Positions 39,217 through 48,868 are shown, numbered from the stretch's first letter. The stretch: 64,000 nt of DNA from Thermophilibacter gallinarum (GCF_014982725.1 NZ_JADCJZ010000003.1:310001-374000); one strand, 5' to 3'. Made by a program: numbers and translations. The notes: generated from the letters alone by a model not told the origin.

Positions 39217-42200
39217 GAGGTCTCACCACCAGGAAGCAAACGAGCTCGAAGTCGTCGAGGCCGGCGACGTCGTTCTCGAGGAAGCTCGTGGTACCGCCAG
39301 AGAAGAAGCTGTCGAGGTCGGCCTCGGCCTTCTCCTCCACGATCGACTCGATGGCACTGCGCAACAGGCCCGATGCGGCGCGCATGTCTCGCCCGTTCTT
39401 CGTGGCCTTGTTGTAGGCGCGGCAAAGTGCTGCGTCAGGCTCGGACTTTCCCTTGCACAGGCGTCTCATGGCGTCGAGAGACTCCTTGGGATCGAGGTAG
39501 CCATGAACGACCTCGCCCTCGTCGCTCACATACACCAAGTAGAACGGGTGAATCTGGTTGCGCGTCTTGGCGTCGAGCTCCTGGTTCACATTGCGGAGCA
39601 CGAAGATGATGCCTGGCGCGTCACCCTCCACCACGGCATCGATGCCCGTGGGAACGCTGTCGATGTTCGGGTTCTCCTGGTAGTAGGAGACCAGGTCCAT
39701 GCGGAAGTCATTGAGACCGAGGTCGGTGATGGAGACGCCGCCCGAGACGTCCTCGAGGTCCACGACCTCATGCTTCATCTGCTCGAGCTGCTGTTTACGA
39801 TACTCGAGGTCGCCCTTCTCGTCCTCGTTGATGTAGTCGTCATCACCGGTCGAAGTCATAACAAGCGCGTGCATCTTGTTCTCGACGCGCGCCTTGAGGT
39901 TGATGTAGTTGTCCAAATCGTCATCAGGCCAGAAGTTGACGAGCTGAATGACGTCGTTCTTGGAGCCGATGCGATCCACCCGGCCAAAGCGCTGGACGAT
40001 GCGCACCGGGTTCCAGTGAATGTCATAGTTCACGAGATAGTCGCAGTCCTGGAGGTTCTGGCCCTCGGAGATGCAGTCGGTGGCGATGAGGATGTCGATG
40101 TCCTTGCCGCGCAGGCGCGGGTAGACCTTGTCGCGGTCCTTGGAGACGGGCGAGAAGCAGGTGAGGATCTCGGAGAGGTCACCACGAACGCCCTCGACGT
40201 TGGTCTTGCCGCCGCCCGATCCCGTGACCTCAGCAACGCCCAACCCCAGCTCGCGAGATGCGAACTCCGAGATGTGCTCATAGAGGTAGTTCGCGGTGTC
40301 AGCGAAGGCGGTGAAGACGATGACCTTCTTGTTGCCCGGGTTGATGGGACTCTCGACCTTCTCGGCAATGAGACGTTCGAGACGCAGGAGCTTGTCGTCA
40401 TGCTCGGCATCGATGCCGCGAATCATCTCCAGCAGGCCCTCGATGGTCTGGGCGTCGTCCCGGACGTCTTTCTCCCAGCTCTTCCAATCGAGGTCGCGAA
40501 GATCGAACTGCGTCTTGCCGCCTACGGAGAAGTCCATGAAGTCGGCATCCTCATAGTCAAGATCAAAGTCTTTGCCAAAAGAGGAGGTGTCCACTTTAGC
40601 TGTAGTCGCGCCCTCCGCCTTGAACACCTCAATGGTGTTGAGGCACTGATTCATTACTGAGAAGACGCGCTCAAGCGTAAGCCTGAACGACGAAACAGAG
40701 CTCTCGAGACGCTTGAGCAGGTTGGCTGCCATGAGCTTGCGGACACCCGTCTCGCGACCGCTCGTGGTGAGGTTGCCGTTCTTGTCCTCGTACTTGCCTC
40801 GAGCCGTGGCCAACAGATAGTGCGAGGGGATGTAAACCGCAAGCTTAAGCAGATCAAGCGAGTTGGCGATCTCGCTGTATGTAGTGCTGTTGGGTAGCGT
40901 TGAGAGCTTGGGGTAGATCGAAATGGGGTCGTTGCGACGCGGGAACGGACCGATGGCGCTCACGTCGTAGTAGCGCTGAATGTGCTTGCGCGAACGGGCA
41001 ACCGTCACCTGGTCGAGGACCTTGAAGAAGTCGAAGTCGAGCGAGTCGGTAAGCGCCTCGGTGCTGCGCTCCTCGGCGGGGAGCTTGGACCAGACCGTGA
41101 AGGCGCCCTGGGCGCTCTTGAACACGTCCTCAATGTTGGAAGAGAGTCCCAGCTTCTCCGACCACCCAGCCGGATCTCCCTGATAGGCAAGCCTCAGCTG
41201 ATTTCGCAGGTCACGGAAGCGGTTGTTGACGGGAGTCGCGGAGAGCATGAGCACCTTGGTGGGGACTCCGCCGCGAATGACATGGTTGATCAGACGCTGA
41301 TAGCGGTTCTCGGTACCACCTGTCCCATCGTCCTTTGCCGCAGTTGCCGTGTCTTCACCGTTGCGGAAGTTGTGAGACTCATCGATGACAACGAGGTCGT
41401 ATCCGCCCCAGTTGATTGTCTCCAAGTCCATCCCCGTGACGGTCTTGCCCCGCTTGCGCGAGAGGTCAGTGTGATAGAGCACGTCATAGCGGAGACGATC
41501 GCTGGCTATGGGATTGTTGACCTGGTTGTTGCGGTACATCGTCCAGTTGTCCGAAAGCTTCTTGGGACAAAGGACGAGCACGTTTCGATTGAGCGACTCG
41601 TAGTACTTGATGACAGCGAGCGCCGTGAACGTCTTGCCAAGACCTACGCTGTCGGCAAGGATGCAGCCATCGTAGGTCTGGAGCTTGTTGATGATGGCAA
41701 GAACCGCATCCCTCTGGAAGTCATAGAGGAGGTTCCAAATGGCACTTTCACGAAAACCCGCTCCCTCCTTGGGAAGGTTGTCCGCCGATACGTCGTCGAG
41801 AAACTCGTGGAAGATTCGATAGAGCGCCGCATAGTAGATGAGCTCGGGTGCGTTCTCGCGATACATTGCCTGGATGTTGTCCACGACTGTATCCGTGACG
41901 TCTTCCAGCCCTCCGTTTTCCCATGCCTGATCGAACATGGAAAGGAACTGTCGAGACGTCGAGGTGTCGAGACGCGACACGCCCGTCACGGTGGGATGAT
42001 CGCCCACCCCAAGCTCTCCTACCGTAAAGCGCTGGAAGGGCATGTAGGTAGAAGCATCTTCCTTTCCGCTCACAGTCAGAGCGGGCGCCACGGGTGCCTG
42101 ACCGGCTGTTGCGGACCTGAAACGAGCCTTCTCTCTAATCCAACTCGCACATTCAGACGCAACGGCCTTTTGCGTGAGCTCGTTGCGAAGCTTTATCTCG

Positions 42201-42466
42201 AACTCCGTGCCGTAGAGGCCCTGCTCGCGCGAGAGGCGCGGGATATAGAACTCGCGCTGCTCCTTCTTGGCGCGTTCCTTGGCAAAGGTCGGCTCGGTGT
42301 ATATGAAACGGAACTCGTCGAGCGACTCAAGCTGCTCACGGAGCTCGTTGAAGGCGTACATGGAGAACACCGATGCCGCCACGGAGACGGTATCTCCCTC
42401 TCGTATGACCCTGACGAGGTCATCTTTGAGAACGCTGGTCTTGTTGTCGAAAAAGGTGTTATCCAT
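39209..42466 (-). CDS. SNF2-family helicase with a PLD-like N-terminal region
   Basis: A 1085-residue SNF2/HepA-type ATPase, first gene of the restriction operon. Walker A is ADSVGLGKTFTALAV near residue 270, motif II DESHNFRN near 362, and motif VI QRFGRVDRIGS in HWNPVRIVQRF near 835. The first about 200 residues (FSMYAFNELREQLESLDEFRFIY onward) resemble the phospholipase-D-like N-domain found on such helicases, but I do not see a full HxKxxxxD motif. It likely moves along or remodels DNA for the restriction complex. ATG 42466 has only a weak ribosome site, GGGGGTGGCG. A nine-G tract lies 71 bp upstream. Confidence 0.88.
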   Translation of the reverse strand: MDNTFFDNKTSVLKDDLVRVIREGDTVSVAASVFSMYAFNELREQLESLDEFRFIYTEPTFAKERAKKEQREFYIPRLSREQGLYGTEFEIKLRNELTQKAVASECASWIREKARFRSATAGQAPVAPALTVSGKEDASTYMPFQRFTVGELGVGDHPTVTGVSRLDTSTSRQFLSMFDQAWENGGLEDVTDTVVDNIQAMYRENAPELIYYAALYRIFHEFLDDVSADNLPKEGAGFRESAIWNLLYDFQRDAVLAIINKLQTYDGCILADSVGLGKTFTALAVIKYYESLNRNVLVLCPKKLSDNWTMYRNNQVNNPIASDRLRYDVLYHTDLSRKRGKTVTGMDLETINWGGYDLVVIDESHNFRNGEDTATAAKDDGTGGTENRYQRLINHVIRGGVPTKVLMLSATPVNNRFRDLRNQLRLAYQGDPAGWSEKLGLSSNIEDVFKSAQGAFTVWSKLPAEERSTEALTDSLDFDFFKVLDQVTVARSRKHIQRYYDVSAIGPFPRRNDPISIYPKLSTLPNSTTYSEIANSLDLLKLAVYIPSHYLLATARGKYEDKNGNLTTSGRETGVRKLMAANLLKRLESSVSSFRLTLERVFSVMNQCLNTIEVFKAEGATTAKVDTSSFGKDFDLDYEDADFMDFSVGGKTQFDLRDLDWKSWEKDVRDDAQTIEGLLEMIRGIDAEHDDKLLRLERLIAEKVESPINPGNKKVIVFTAFADTANYLYEHISEFASRELGLGVAEVTGSGGGKTNVEGVRGDLSEILTCFSPVSKDRDKVYPRLRGKDIDILIATDCISEGQNLQDCDYLVNYDIHWNPVRIVQRFGRVDRIGSKNDVIQLVNFWPDDDLDNYINLKARVENKMHALVMTSTGDDDYINEDEKGDLEYRKQQLEQMKHEVVDLEDVSGGVSITDLGLNDFRMDLVSYYQENPNIDSVPTGIDAVVEGDAPGIIFVLRNVNQELDAKTRNQIHPFYLVYVSDEGEVVHGYLDPKESLDAMRRLCKGKSEPDAALCRAYNKATKNGRDMRAASGLLRSAIESIVEEKAEADLDSFFSGGTTSFLENDVAGLDDFELVCFLVVRPRA

Positions 42467-42469
42467 TCG

Positions 42470-42577
42470 CTACGCCACCCCCTCGGGATGGCGCGGCAGG
42501 GCATGCGGGACTAGGTGGGCACTCCTACTCGGAGAACCCCCCCCCGCTAGGTTTTTGCAGCTCACAAGCGCGTTCAT
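42470..42577 (-). other. Short leader ORF with a nine-G tract ahead of the helicase gene
   Basis: ATG 42577 behind CGGGAG opens a 35-codon frame ending in TAG at 42470-42472, 3 bp before the helicase ATG. It contains an uninterrupted run of nine G (42537-42545). The frame is the same as the helicase but closed by the TAG. It could be a coupling leader or chance. Nothing else is seen between 42467 and 42695. Confidence 0.35.
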
Positions 42578-42695
42578 GTGCTCGCTCCCGTTACGACCAG
42601 CACCGTCCCCATCGTAGCGAGGGCACCGGACAATAATTCAACACTCCTATGATACCGGGAGTCGCGGACGTTGGCACATGCTCGCGGGCGGACGG

Positions 42696-42902
42696 TCAGT
42701 CCTCGACCTCTATCTCTCCCACGATGCGTTTTAGGTAGCCGGGGAGCGTCTCGTAACGCTGCCCGTAGAGGTCGAGCAGCGCCTCCACGCGGCGACGGTC
42801 CACGGGCGCGCGCCGGCTCTCGCGCAGCAGCGCCTCCGCCTCGCCCGCGAGCTGCTCCTCGGCGAGACTCCCCCACGCGGCCCAGTCGGGCATGCTGTTC
42901 AT
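42696..42902 (-). CDS. Small protein of unknown function
   Basis: A 68-residue soluble, helical protein beginning MNSMPDWAAWGSLAEEQL and ending in the acidic tail GEIEVED. GGGAGGG lies 5 bp before ATG 42902; the frame is open to 42959 but without support. The DLYGQRYETLPGYLKRIVGE segment looks like an amphipathic helical pair. No family is recognised. It lies between the accessory island and the alpha-glucoside operon and probably has its own transcript. Confidence 0.5.
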   Translation of the reverse strand: MNSMPDWAAWGSLAEEQLAGEAEALLRESRRAPVDRRRVEALLDLYGQRYETLPGYLKRIVGEIEVED

Positions 42903-43013
42903 GCGGACCCTCCCGTTTTCTCGGCCCCTGTTCCGCACGTTCCAAACGACGTCGCGCACCCGGACATCGTAACCCAGGTGCGCGACGACGGGAAAGGAGC
43001 TGGTCGTTGGGAC

Positions 43014-44123
43014 CTACGCGTCGAGGCCGTGGCAGATGGCGCGCTCGGTCTCCATGTCGAAGACGTGCAGCGCGGAGAGGTCGGGGACCAGGCGCACGGT
43101 GTCGCCGGCGCGGATGTCCAGGCGCGAGGAGATGCGGGCGATGATCCTGCGCTCGGCGGCCGTGAAGTAGACGTATACCTCGCTGCCCATGAGCTCGGAG
43201 AGGTCGACGGACGCCTCGGTGACCGCGGCCGCGGGCGCGTCGGGGCACTCGGACGCCTCCATGATGTCCTCCGGGCGCACGCCCACGACGACCTGCTTGC
43301 CCACGTAGTCGGCGAGCCGCTCGTTGGCGATCGGGAGCCGCCCGAGCACGCCCACGAGCTCGTAGCCGCCCTCGGCGCGCTCCACGGTCGCGTCGATGAA
43401 GTTCATCTGCGGCGAGCCGATGAAGCCGGCGACGAAGATGTTGTCCGGACGGTCGAAGAGGTTCTGCGGGGTGTCGACCTGGTGGATGACGCCGTCGCGC
43501 ATGACCACGATGCGGTCTCCCATCGTCATGGCCTCGGTCTGGTCGTGCGTGACGTAGACGAAGGTGGTCTCCAGGCGCCGGTGCAGCGCTGAGATCTGCG
43601 CGCGCATCTCGGTGCGCAGCTTGGCGTCCAGGTTGGAGAGCGGCTCGTCCAGCAGGAAGACCGCGGGGTCGCGTACCATGGCGCGGCCCAGGGCGACGCG
43701 CTGGCGCTGGCCGCCGGAGAGCTCCTTGGGCTTGCGGTCGAGGAACTTGGTGAGCTCGAGGACCTTGGCGACCTCCTCGACCTTGGCGCGGATCTCGGCC
43801 TTGGGAACGCGGCGCAGCTCGAGGGCGTAGGCCATGTTGCGGTAGACCGTCATGTGCGGGTAGAGGGCGTAGTTCTGGAACACCATGGCGATGTCGCGGT
43901 CCTTGGGCGCCACGTCGTTCATGCGCTTGTCGCCGATGAAGAGGTCGCCGGCGGTGATGCTCTCCAGGCCCGCGATCATGCGCAGGGTCGTGGACTTGCC
44001 GCAGCCCGACGGGCCGACGAGCACGATGAACTCCTTGTCGGCGATCTCCAGGTTGAGGTCCTTGATGACCGTCACCTTGTTGTCGTAGGTCTTCTCGATG
44101 TTGCGCAGAGAGATGCTGGCCAT
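43014..44123 (-). CDS. Carbohydrate ABC transporter ATPase, MsmX/UgpC type
   Basis: A 369-residue ATPase that powers sugar import. Walker A GPSGCGKST, Q-loop FQNYALYPHMTV, signature LSGGQRQRVALGRAM and Walker B LLDEPLSNLD are all present, with switch VTHDQTEAM. The C-terminal 130 residues form the TOBE/OB regulatory region (GVRPEDIME). Such ATPases often serve several sugar importers. It is the last gene of the alpha-glucoside operon, 13 bp after the fusion enzyme, and most likely energises the MalFG-like permeases at 48917-50688. Confidence 0.93.
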   Translation of the reverse strand: MASISLRNIEKTYDNKVTVIKDLNLEIADKEFIVLVGPSGCGKSTTLRMIAGLESITAGDLFIGDKRMNDVAPKDRDIAMVFQNYALYPHMTVYRNMAYALELRRVPKAEIRAKVEEVAKVLELTKFLDRKPKELSGGQRQRVALGRAMVRDPAVFLLDEPLSNLDAKLRTEMRAQISALHRRLETTFVYVTHDQTEAMTMGDRIVVMRDGVIHQVDTPQNLFDRPDNIFVAGFIGSPQMNFIDATVERAEGGYELVGVLGRLPIANERLADYVGKQVVVGVRPEDIMEASECPDAPAAAVTEASVDLSELMGSEVYVYFTAAERRIIARISSRLDIRAGDTVRLVPDLSALHVFDMETERAICHGLDA

Positions 44124-44136
44124 GATCTCCTCCTTC

Positions 44137-46500
44137 TTAGCAGTCGTCTTCCAGCAGGAGCACGAGGGCCTCGTACCCCCTGAGAGCGCCCGTGGGCGCG
44201 TTGTCCCCGTAGTTCGAAATCAGCCTTCGCGCACGGCCCCAGTCCTCGCCGGGCGAGAAGGGAACGTCGTCGCCGGAGAAGTTGCAGGCCACGAGCGCGC
44301 GGACGCCCCCCAGCTCTCGCTCGTAGGCCCAGACGCGCTCGTCGGTGCCCTCGGTGAGGGCGTAGCGCCCGTAGACGAGCACGTCATGGGCGCGACGGAC
44401 CGCCATGAGCCTGCGGTAGTAGTGCAGCGGCGAGTCCTGGTCGGCGAGCTCCGCCTCCACGTTGATCTCGGCGTAGTTGGGGTTGAGCGCCCTCCAGGGC
44501 GTCCCGGTCGTGAAGCCGCCGTCCTTCTCGGCGTTCCACGGCATGGGGGTGCGCGCGTGCTCGCGGCTGCGGTGGTTGACGATGCGCATCATCTCGTCCG
44601 GGTCCACGCCCAGCTGCCCCACCTGCTCGACGTAGGCGTTGCGCGTCTGGACGTCGTCGACCTCGTCGATGGACGAGAAGCACGCGTTGGTCATGCCCAG
44701 CTCGTCGCCCTGGTAGACGTAGGGCGTGCCCTGCATGAGATAGAGGCAGGTGGCGAGCATCTTGGCCGAGCGGACGCGCCGCTCGGGCGTGGAGTCGTCG
44801 CCGAAACGCGAGACCACGCGCGGCTGGTCGTGGTTGCCCCAGAACAGCGCGTTCCACGCGCGGCCCTCGAGCGTCTCCTGCCAGGCGGTCATGACGCGCT
44901 TCATGTCCGCGAGCGACCAGCCCCAGTCCGCCGTCCACTTGCGCGACTCCCCGCCGTCCACGTCCATGAGCTCGAACTGGAAGACCATGTCCAGCTCGTC
45001 CCGGTCGAAGCCGGCGTAGAGGCAGGCGAGCTCGGGCGTGACGCCGGCGTTCTCCCCCACCGTCATGTCGTCGTGGCGCGAGAGGACGCGCTCGTTCATC
45101 TCGCGCAGGTACTCGTGGACGCGCGGCCCGTTGGCGCACTGCGGCATGTAGTCGCCCCAGAGGCCGTCCTCGCGAACGGGGCCGTCCTCGTAGCCGGCCT
45201 TGGAGATCAGGCTGATGACGTCCATGCGGAAGCCGTCGATGCCCCGCTGGAACCAGAACTCCATCATGTCGAAGACCTCGTCGCGCACGCGCGGGTTCTC
45301 CCAGTTGAGGTCAGGCTGCTCGGGCGTGAAAAGGTGCAGGTAGTACTGACCGCGCTCCTGCGAGTAGGTCCAGGCGGAGCCGCCGAAGCAGCCGCCCCAG
45401 TTGTTGGGGGCGCCCCCGTCGGCCGCCGGCTCGCGCCAGATGTAGAAGTCGCCGTAGGGACCCTGCGCGTCGCGCTCGCTCTCGACGAACCAGGGGTGCT
45501 GGTTCGAGGTGTGGTTGACCACGAGGTCCATCACCAGGCGCATGCCGCGCCCGTGCAGGGCGGCCAGGAGCTCGTCGAAGTCTGCCATCGTGCCAAAGTC
45601 GTCCAGGATGGCGCGATAGTCGCTGATGTCGTAGCCGTTGTCCACGCCCGGCGAGCGATAGATCGGGTTGAGCCAGACGACGTCCACGCCGAGCGCGCTC
45701 AGGTAGTCGAGCCGCTCGATGATGCCCCGCAGGTCGCCCACGCCGTCGCCGTTGGCGTCGTAGAAGCTGCGCGGGTAGACCTGGTAGACCACGGCCTCCT
45801 TCCACCAGGTCCGCCCGCCCGGCACCTCGACCGGCTCGCGGGGCACGCGCTCGAGCAGGGCGGGGAGCTCCGAGACGCTCTCCACGCGGGCGTGCGGGGC
45901 GCAGTCGGCCGGCCAGGCCCCGCGGCCCACGCCCACGCAGGCCATGCCCGCGGCGAGCGCCGCCGCGACGCCCGCCTCGGCGTCCTCCACCACGAGGCAC
46001 TCCTCGGGAGCGAGGCCGAGGAGCTCGGCGGCGAGCAGGAACACCTCGGGGTCGGGCTTGGAGCGCTCGATCATCGAACCGTCGACGACGACGTCGAAGA
46101 GGTCGGTCGCCTCGAGGCGCTCCAGGATGTAGGGCGCGTTCTTGCTGGACGATCCCACGGCGAGAAGAACGCCGGAGTCACGCAGCTCGTGCAGGGTCCG
46201 ACGGACCGCGGGGTCCATGTCGTCGGGCGTCATCTGGGAGAGGAGGGCGCGGTAGCGCTCGTTCTTCTCGGACGCGAGGCGCTCCTTCTGCTCCTGCGTG
46301 TAGGAGTGCGGGCTTCCCTCGAGGATGATCTCCAGGCTCGCCATGCGGCTCACGCCGCGCAGGCGGTCGTTGATCTGCCAGTCGAAGGGGGCGTCCACCT
46401 CGCGGGCGCAGGAGAGCCATGCCTCGTAGTGGAAGCGGTCCGTGCTGCAGAGCACGCCGTCGAGGTCAAAGATGATCCCCTTGGGGGCGAGCTGCCTCAT
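44137..46500 (-). CDS. Fusion enzyme: beta-phosphoglucomutase plus GH13 oligo-1,6-glucosidase-like
   Basis: A 787-residue two-domain protein. Residues 1 to about 218 are a HAD-type beta-phosphoglucomutase (FDLDGVLCSTDRFHYEAW, GSSSKNAPY, SKPDPEVF, EDAEAGV), converting beta-glucose 1-phosphate to glucose 6-phosphate. Residues about 230-787 are a GH13 hydrolase: VVYQVYPRSFYDANGDGVGD, nucleophile Asp in GIDGFRMDVIS, acid Glu in TVGENAGV, and GNHDQPR. The Val after the nucleophile Asp is typical of alpha-1,6 rather than alpha-1,4 specificity in this subfamily. It overlaps the GH65 gene by ATGA. Joining a mutase and a glucosidase in one chain is unusual. Confidence 0.9.
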   Translation of the reverse strand: MRQLAPKGIIFDLDGVLCSTDRFHYEAWLSCAREVDAPFDWQINDRLRGVSRMASLEIILEGSPHSYTQEQKERLASEKNERYRALLSQMTPDDMDPAVRRTLHELRDSGVLLAVGSSSKNAPYILERLEATDLFDVVVDGSMIERSKPDPEVFLLAAELLGLAPEECLVVEDAEAGVAAALAAGMACVGVGRGAWPADCAPHARVESVSELPALLERVPREPVEVPGGRTWWKEAVVYQVYPRSFYDANGDGVGDLRGIIERLDYLSALGVDVVWLNPIYRSPGVDNGYDISDYRAILDDFGTMADFDELLAALHGRGMRLVMDLVVNHTSNQHPWFVESERDAQGPYGDFYIWREPAADGGAPNNWGGCFGGSAWTYSQERGQYYLHLFTPEQPDLNWENPRVRDEVFDMMEFWFQRGIDGFRMDVISLISKAGYEDGPVREDGLWGDYMPQCANGPRVHEYLREMNERVLSRHDDMTVGENAGVTPELACLYAGFDRDELDMVFQFELMDVDGGESRKWTADWGWSLADMKRVMTAWQETLEGRAWNALFWGNHDQPRVVSRFGDDSTPERRVRSAKMLATCLYLMQGTPYVYQGDELGMTNACFSSIDEVDDVQTRNAYVEQVGQLGVDPDEMMRIVNHRSREHARTPMPWNAEKDGGFTTGTPWRALNPNYAEINVEAELADQDSPLHYYRRLMAVRRAHDVLVYGRYALTEGTDERVWAYERELGGVRALVACNFSGDDVPFSPGEDWGRARRLISNYGDNAPTGALRGYEALVLLLEDDC

Positions 46501-48833
46501 GCGCGCTCACCCCCGCCCACACGCGCGCCCGGGGCGACGCTCGCGTGCTCGCCGTCGATCGTGAGCGTGACGGGCGCCCCGGAGAGGTGCGTCACCTCGA
46601 AGCCGGCGTGCGTGAGCGTGACGCGCAGGCGCGCGCCGCGCCAGGCGATCTCGAACGAGAGCTCTTCCCAGGTGGCAGGCAGGTGGTTCTCGAGCGAGAG
46701 CTCCCCGTCGTCCCAGTGCAGCCCCGCGAAGCCGCAGACCGCGCACTGCCAGACGTTGCCCATGTTGGCGCTGTGGATGCCCGCGTCCGAGGAGGTGGGG
46801 TTGTCGCCGAAGTCGATGCGCACGGCGTGACGGTAGAGGTCGAGCGCCATCTCGTCCAGGCCCATCCAGGCGGCGAGGATTCCGTGCTGCGCGTGGCTGA
46901 GCGAGGAGTCGTGCAGACAGCGCCCCTCGTAGAAGACGAAGTTCCTCTCGCGCGTCTCGGGGTCGAAGAGCCGCGGCATGACGCGCAGCAGCATCACGAG
47001 GTCGGCCTGCTTGGAGACCATGATGTCGTTCATCTCGTCCTGGCCGTAGTCCTCGTAGATGCTCGAGACCCCCGCCTCGTCGCGGTACTTGGAGAGGTCC
47101 ACGCGCCTGAGGGAGAGGTACTGGTCGTTCTGGGGCACGAGGCCGTCTTCGCCGGAGACGGGCAGGTAGAGGGCGCTCTGGCGCTCGCGGAAGCGGGCGG
47201 CGAGCTCATGCAGGTTGTAGCGCTCCGAGAGCTGCGCGTGGGCGCGGGGCCAGCGCTCGGCCATTCCGTCGATCACCTCGGCGGCGCGCTCGAGCGTGAA
47301 CGCCGCCATGTAGTTGGTGAAGGCGTTGTTGTCGACGTGCTCCTTGTACTCGTCGGGACCGATGACGTTGCAGATCTCGTAGCGACCGAGCGCTCCCTTC
47401 CACTCCAGGCGACTCGCCCAGAAGCGGGCCGTCTCCAGAAGCAGCGCGCAGCCGCACCGCTCCATGAAGTCGTCGTCGCCCGTGACCAGGTAGTACAGCC
47501 AGGTGCCCCAGGCGACGTCGGCCGTGATGTGATGCTCGAGCATGCCGGTCAGGATCGGGATGCTCTCACCGGTCACGATGTCGGCGCCGCCGTAGAGCGG
47601 CGTGGTCTCCCCGTCGTCGAGCCAGGCGCTCTCCCAGGGGAACATCGCACCCTCGTAGCCGTTCTCGCGCGCCTTGGCGAACGCGCCGGGAAGGGAGCGG
47701 TAGCGATACTCGAGCAGGGCGCGCGCGGCGGCGGGGTCGGTGAGGGCGTAGTGCGGGAGCAGGAAGATCTCCGTGTCCCAGAAGGAGTGGCCCTTGTAGC
47801 CCTCCCCCGTCATGCCCTTGGCGCCGATGCCCGCACGGGAGTCGCCGCGCTCGACCATGATGTTGAGGTGGTAGAGCGCGAGACGCATGCCCAGCTGGTC
47901 GAAGGGGTCGTCGCTCGTTATCCGGACGTCGGCGTGCTCCCAGTAGCGGTCCCAGAGGGCGCGCGAGGCGGCGAGCGTGCCGTCGTAGCTCGCGCCCTCG
48001 AGGCTCGCGATGCAGGAGTCGCCCGCGGCGAGCACGGGGGCGCTCTCCGTGGTGCCACCCGGGTTGTCGGCCGTGACGAAGGAGAGGTCGCGACCCGTGT
48101 GGTAGCAGGACGCCTTCTCGATGACGACGGGCTCGCCGGGCACGGCCTCGAGACGGTAGCGCATGATGACGCGGCGCCGCTCCATGACGGGGATGGCCGA
48201 GATGGGGTCTCGGGAGAAGGCGTGCGCGCAGTGGACAGCGATGGGGATGCGCGACTGGCAGGTGCGCGTGGAGAGCCGCAGGATGCGGCCATCCATCAGG
48301 CGCTTCTCGCCGTCGAAGCAGTGCTGGGATCCGCTGTTGGAGACGCGCGCGTCGATGCCGCTCTCCACGACGAGCGAGACGGGCCCCGAGAGCGCCTCGA
48401 CCTCGAGCGAGGCCACGACCAGGTGCTTGTTGACGAGCGAGACGAAGCGACGCGAGCGCACGGAGACGGTGTCGCCGGCGGGCGAGGTCCACACCACGCG
48501 CCTCTCCACCTCGCCGGTGCGCACGTCGAAGCGCAGCAGATAGTCGCTGTGGGATCCGCGGTCGAGCGAGAAGCGCTCCCCGTTGACGGAGAGGTCGATC
48601 GCCGTCACGTCGGGCAGGTTGGGGAGCTCGGTGACCTCGTCGGGCATCGCCTTGTTGAAGGTGAGGGTGACGAAGGTCCCGCGCGTCTGGCCGACGTAGC
48701 TCTCGTCCTCGGCGTTGCGCACGTTGATGTAGCCGTTGCCCTGGGCGAGGACGGACTCGGTCTTGGCGGTGTGACGGGCGTCGAAGGAGGTGCGCTCCCA
48801 TACCCAGTCGTCGCGGTGCTCGGGGGTGCTCAT
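46497..48833 (-). CDS. GH65 alpha-glucoside phosphorylase
   Basis: A 778-residue glycoside hydrolase family 65 enzyme, expected to split an alpha-linked glucose disaccharide with phosphate to give beta-glucose 1-phosphate. The catalytic Glu lies in VIGPDEYKEHVDNNAFTN, the phosphate-site region near GYKGHSFWDTEIF and later SSLSHAQHGI are present. Which disaccharide (maltose, trehalose, kojibiose or nigerose) cannot be told from motifs. The start is ATG 48833 after AAAGGAG; the longer frame to 48881 is less likely. Its product is the substrate of the mutase domain encoded next. Confidence 0.9.
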   Translation of the reverse strand: MSTPEHRDDWVWERTSFDARHTAKTESVLAQGNGYINVRNAEDESYVGQTRGTFVTLTFNKAMPDEVTELPNLPDVTAIDLSVNGERFSLDRGSHSDYLLRFDVRTGEVERRVVWTSPAGDTVSVRSRRFVSLVNKHLVVASLEVEALSGPVSLVVESGIDARVSNSGSQHCFDGEKRLMDGRILRLSTRTCQSRIPIAVHCAHAFSRDPISAIPVMERRRVIMRYRLEAVPGEPVVIEKASCYHTGRDLSFVTADNPGGTTESAPVLAAGDSCIASLEGASYDGTLAASRALWDRYWEHADVRITSDDPFDQLGMRLALYHLNIMVERGDSRAGIGAKGMTGEGYKGHSFWDTEIFLLPHYALTDPAAARALLEYRYRSLPGAFAKARENGYEGAMFPWESAWLDDGETTPLYGGADIVTGESIPILTGMLEHHITADVAWGTWLYYLVTGDDDFMERCGCALLLETARFWASRLEWKGALGRYEICNVIGPDEYKEHVDNNAFTNYMAAFTLERAAEVIDGMAERWPRAHAQLSERYNLHELAARFRERQSALYLPVSGEDGLVPQNDQYLSLRRVDLSKYRDEAGVSSIYEDYGQDEMNDIMVSKQADLVMLLRVMPRLFDPETRERNFVFYEGRCLHDSSLSHAQHGILAAWMGLDEMALDLYRHAVRIDFGDNPTSSDAGIHSANMGNVWQCAVCGFAGLHWDDGELSLENHLPATWEELSFEIAWRGARLRVTLTHAGFEVTHLSGAPVTLTIDGEHASVAPGARVGGGERA

Positions 48834-48868
48834 CGGGGCTCCTTTTGTGTCCGGAGTCGTTCGGTCGT

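Noticed and set aside
25829-42466. Prophage or conjugative element
   Set aside because: No integrase, capsid, portal, relaxase or attachment-site repeats were found at the edges; tRNA genes near 24.3 kb show no duplicated 3' end at the far side.
39209-42466. DISARM or BREX assignment
   Set aside because: No DUF1998 (DrmB), PglZ, BrxC or Lon-like genes; the set fits an extended type III restriction operon better.
42574-43248. 224-residue frame over the small gene and the ATPase end
   Set aside because: Overlaps two better supported genes and is Arg-rich, typical of a shadow frame.
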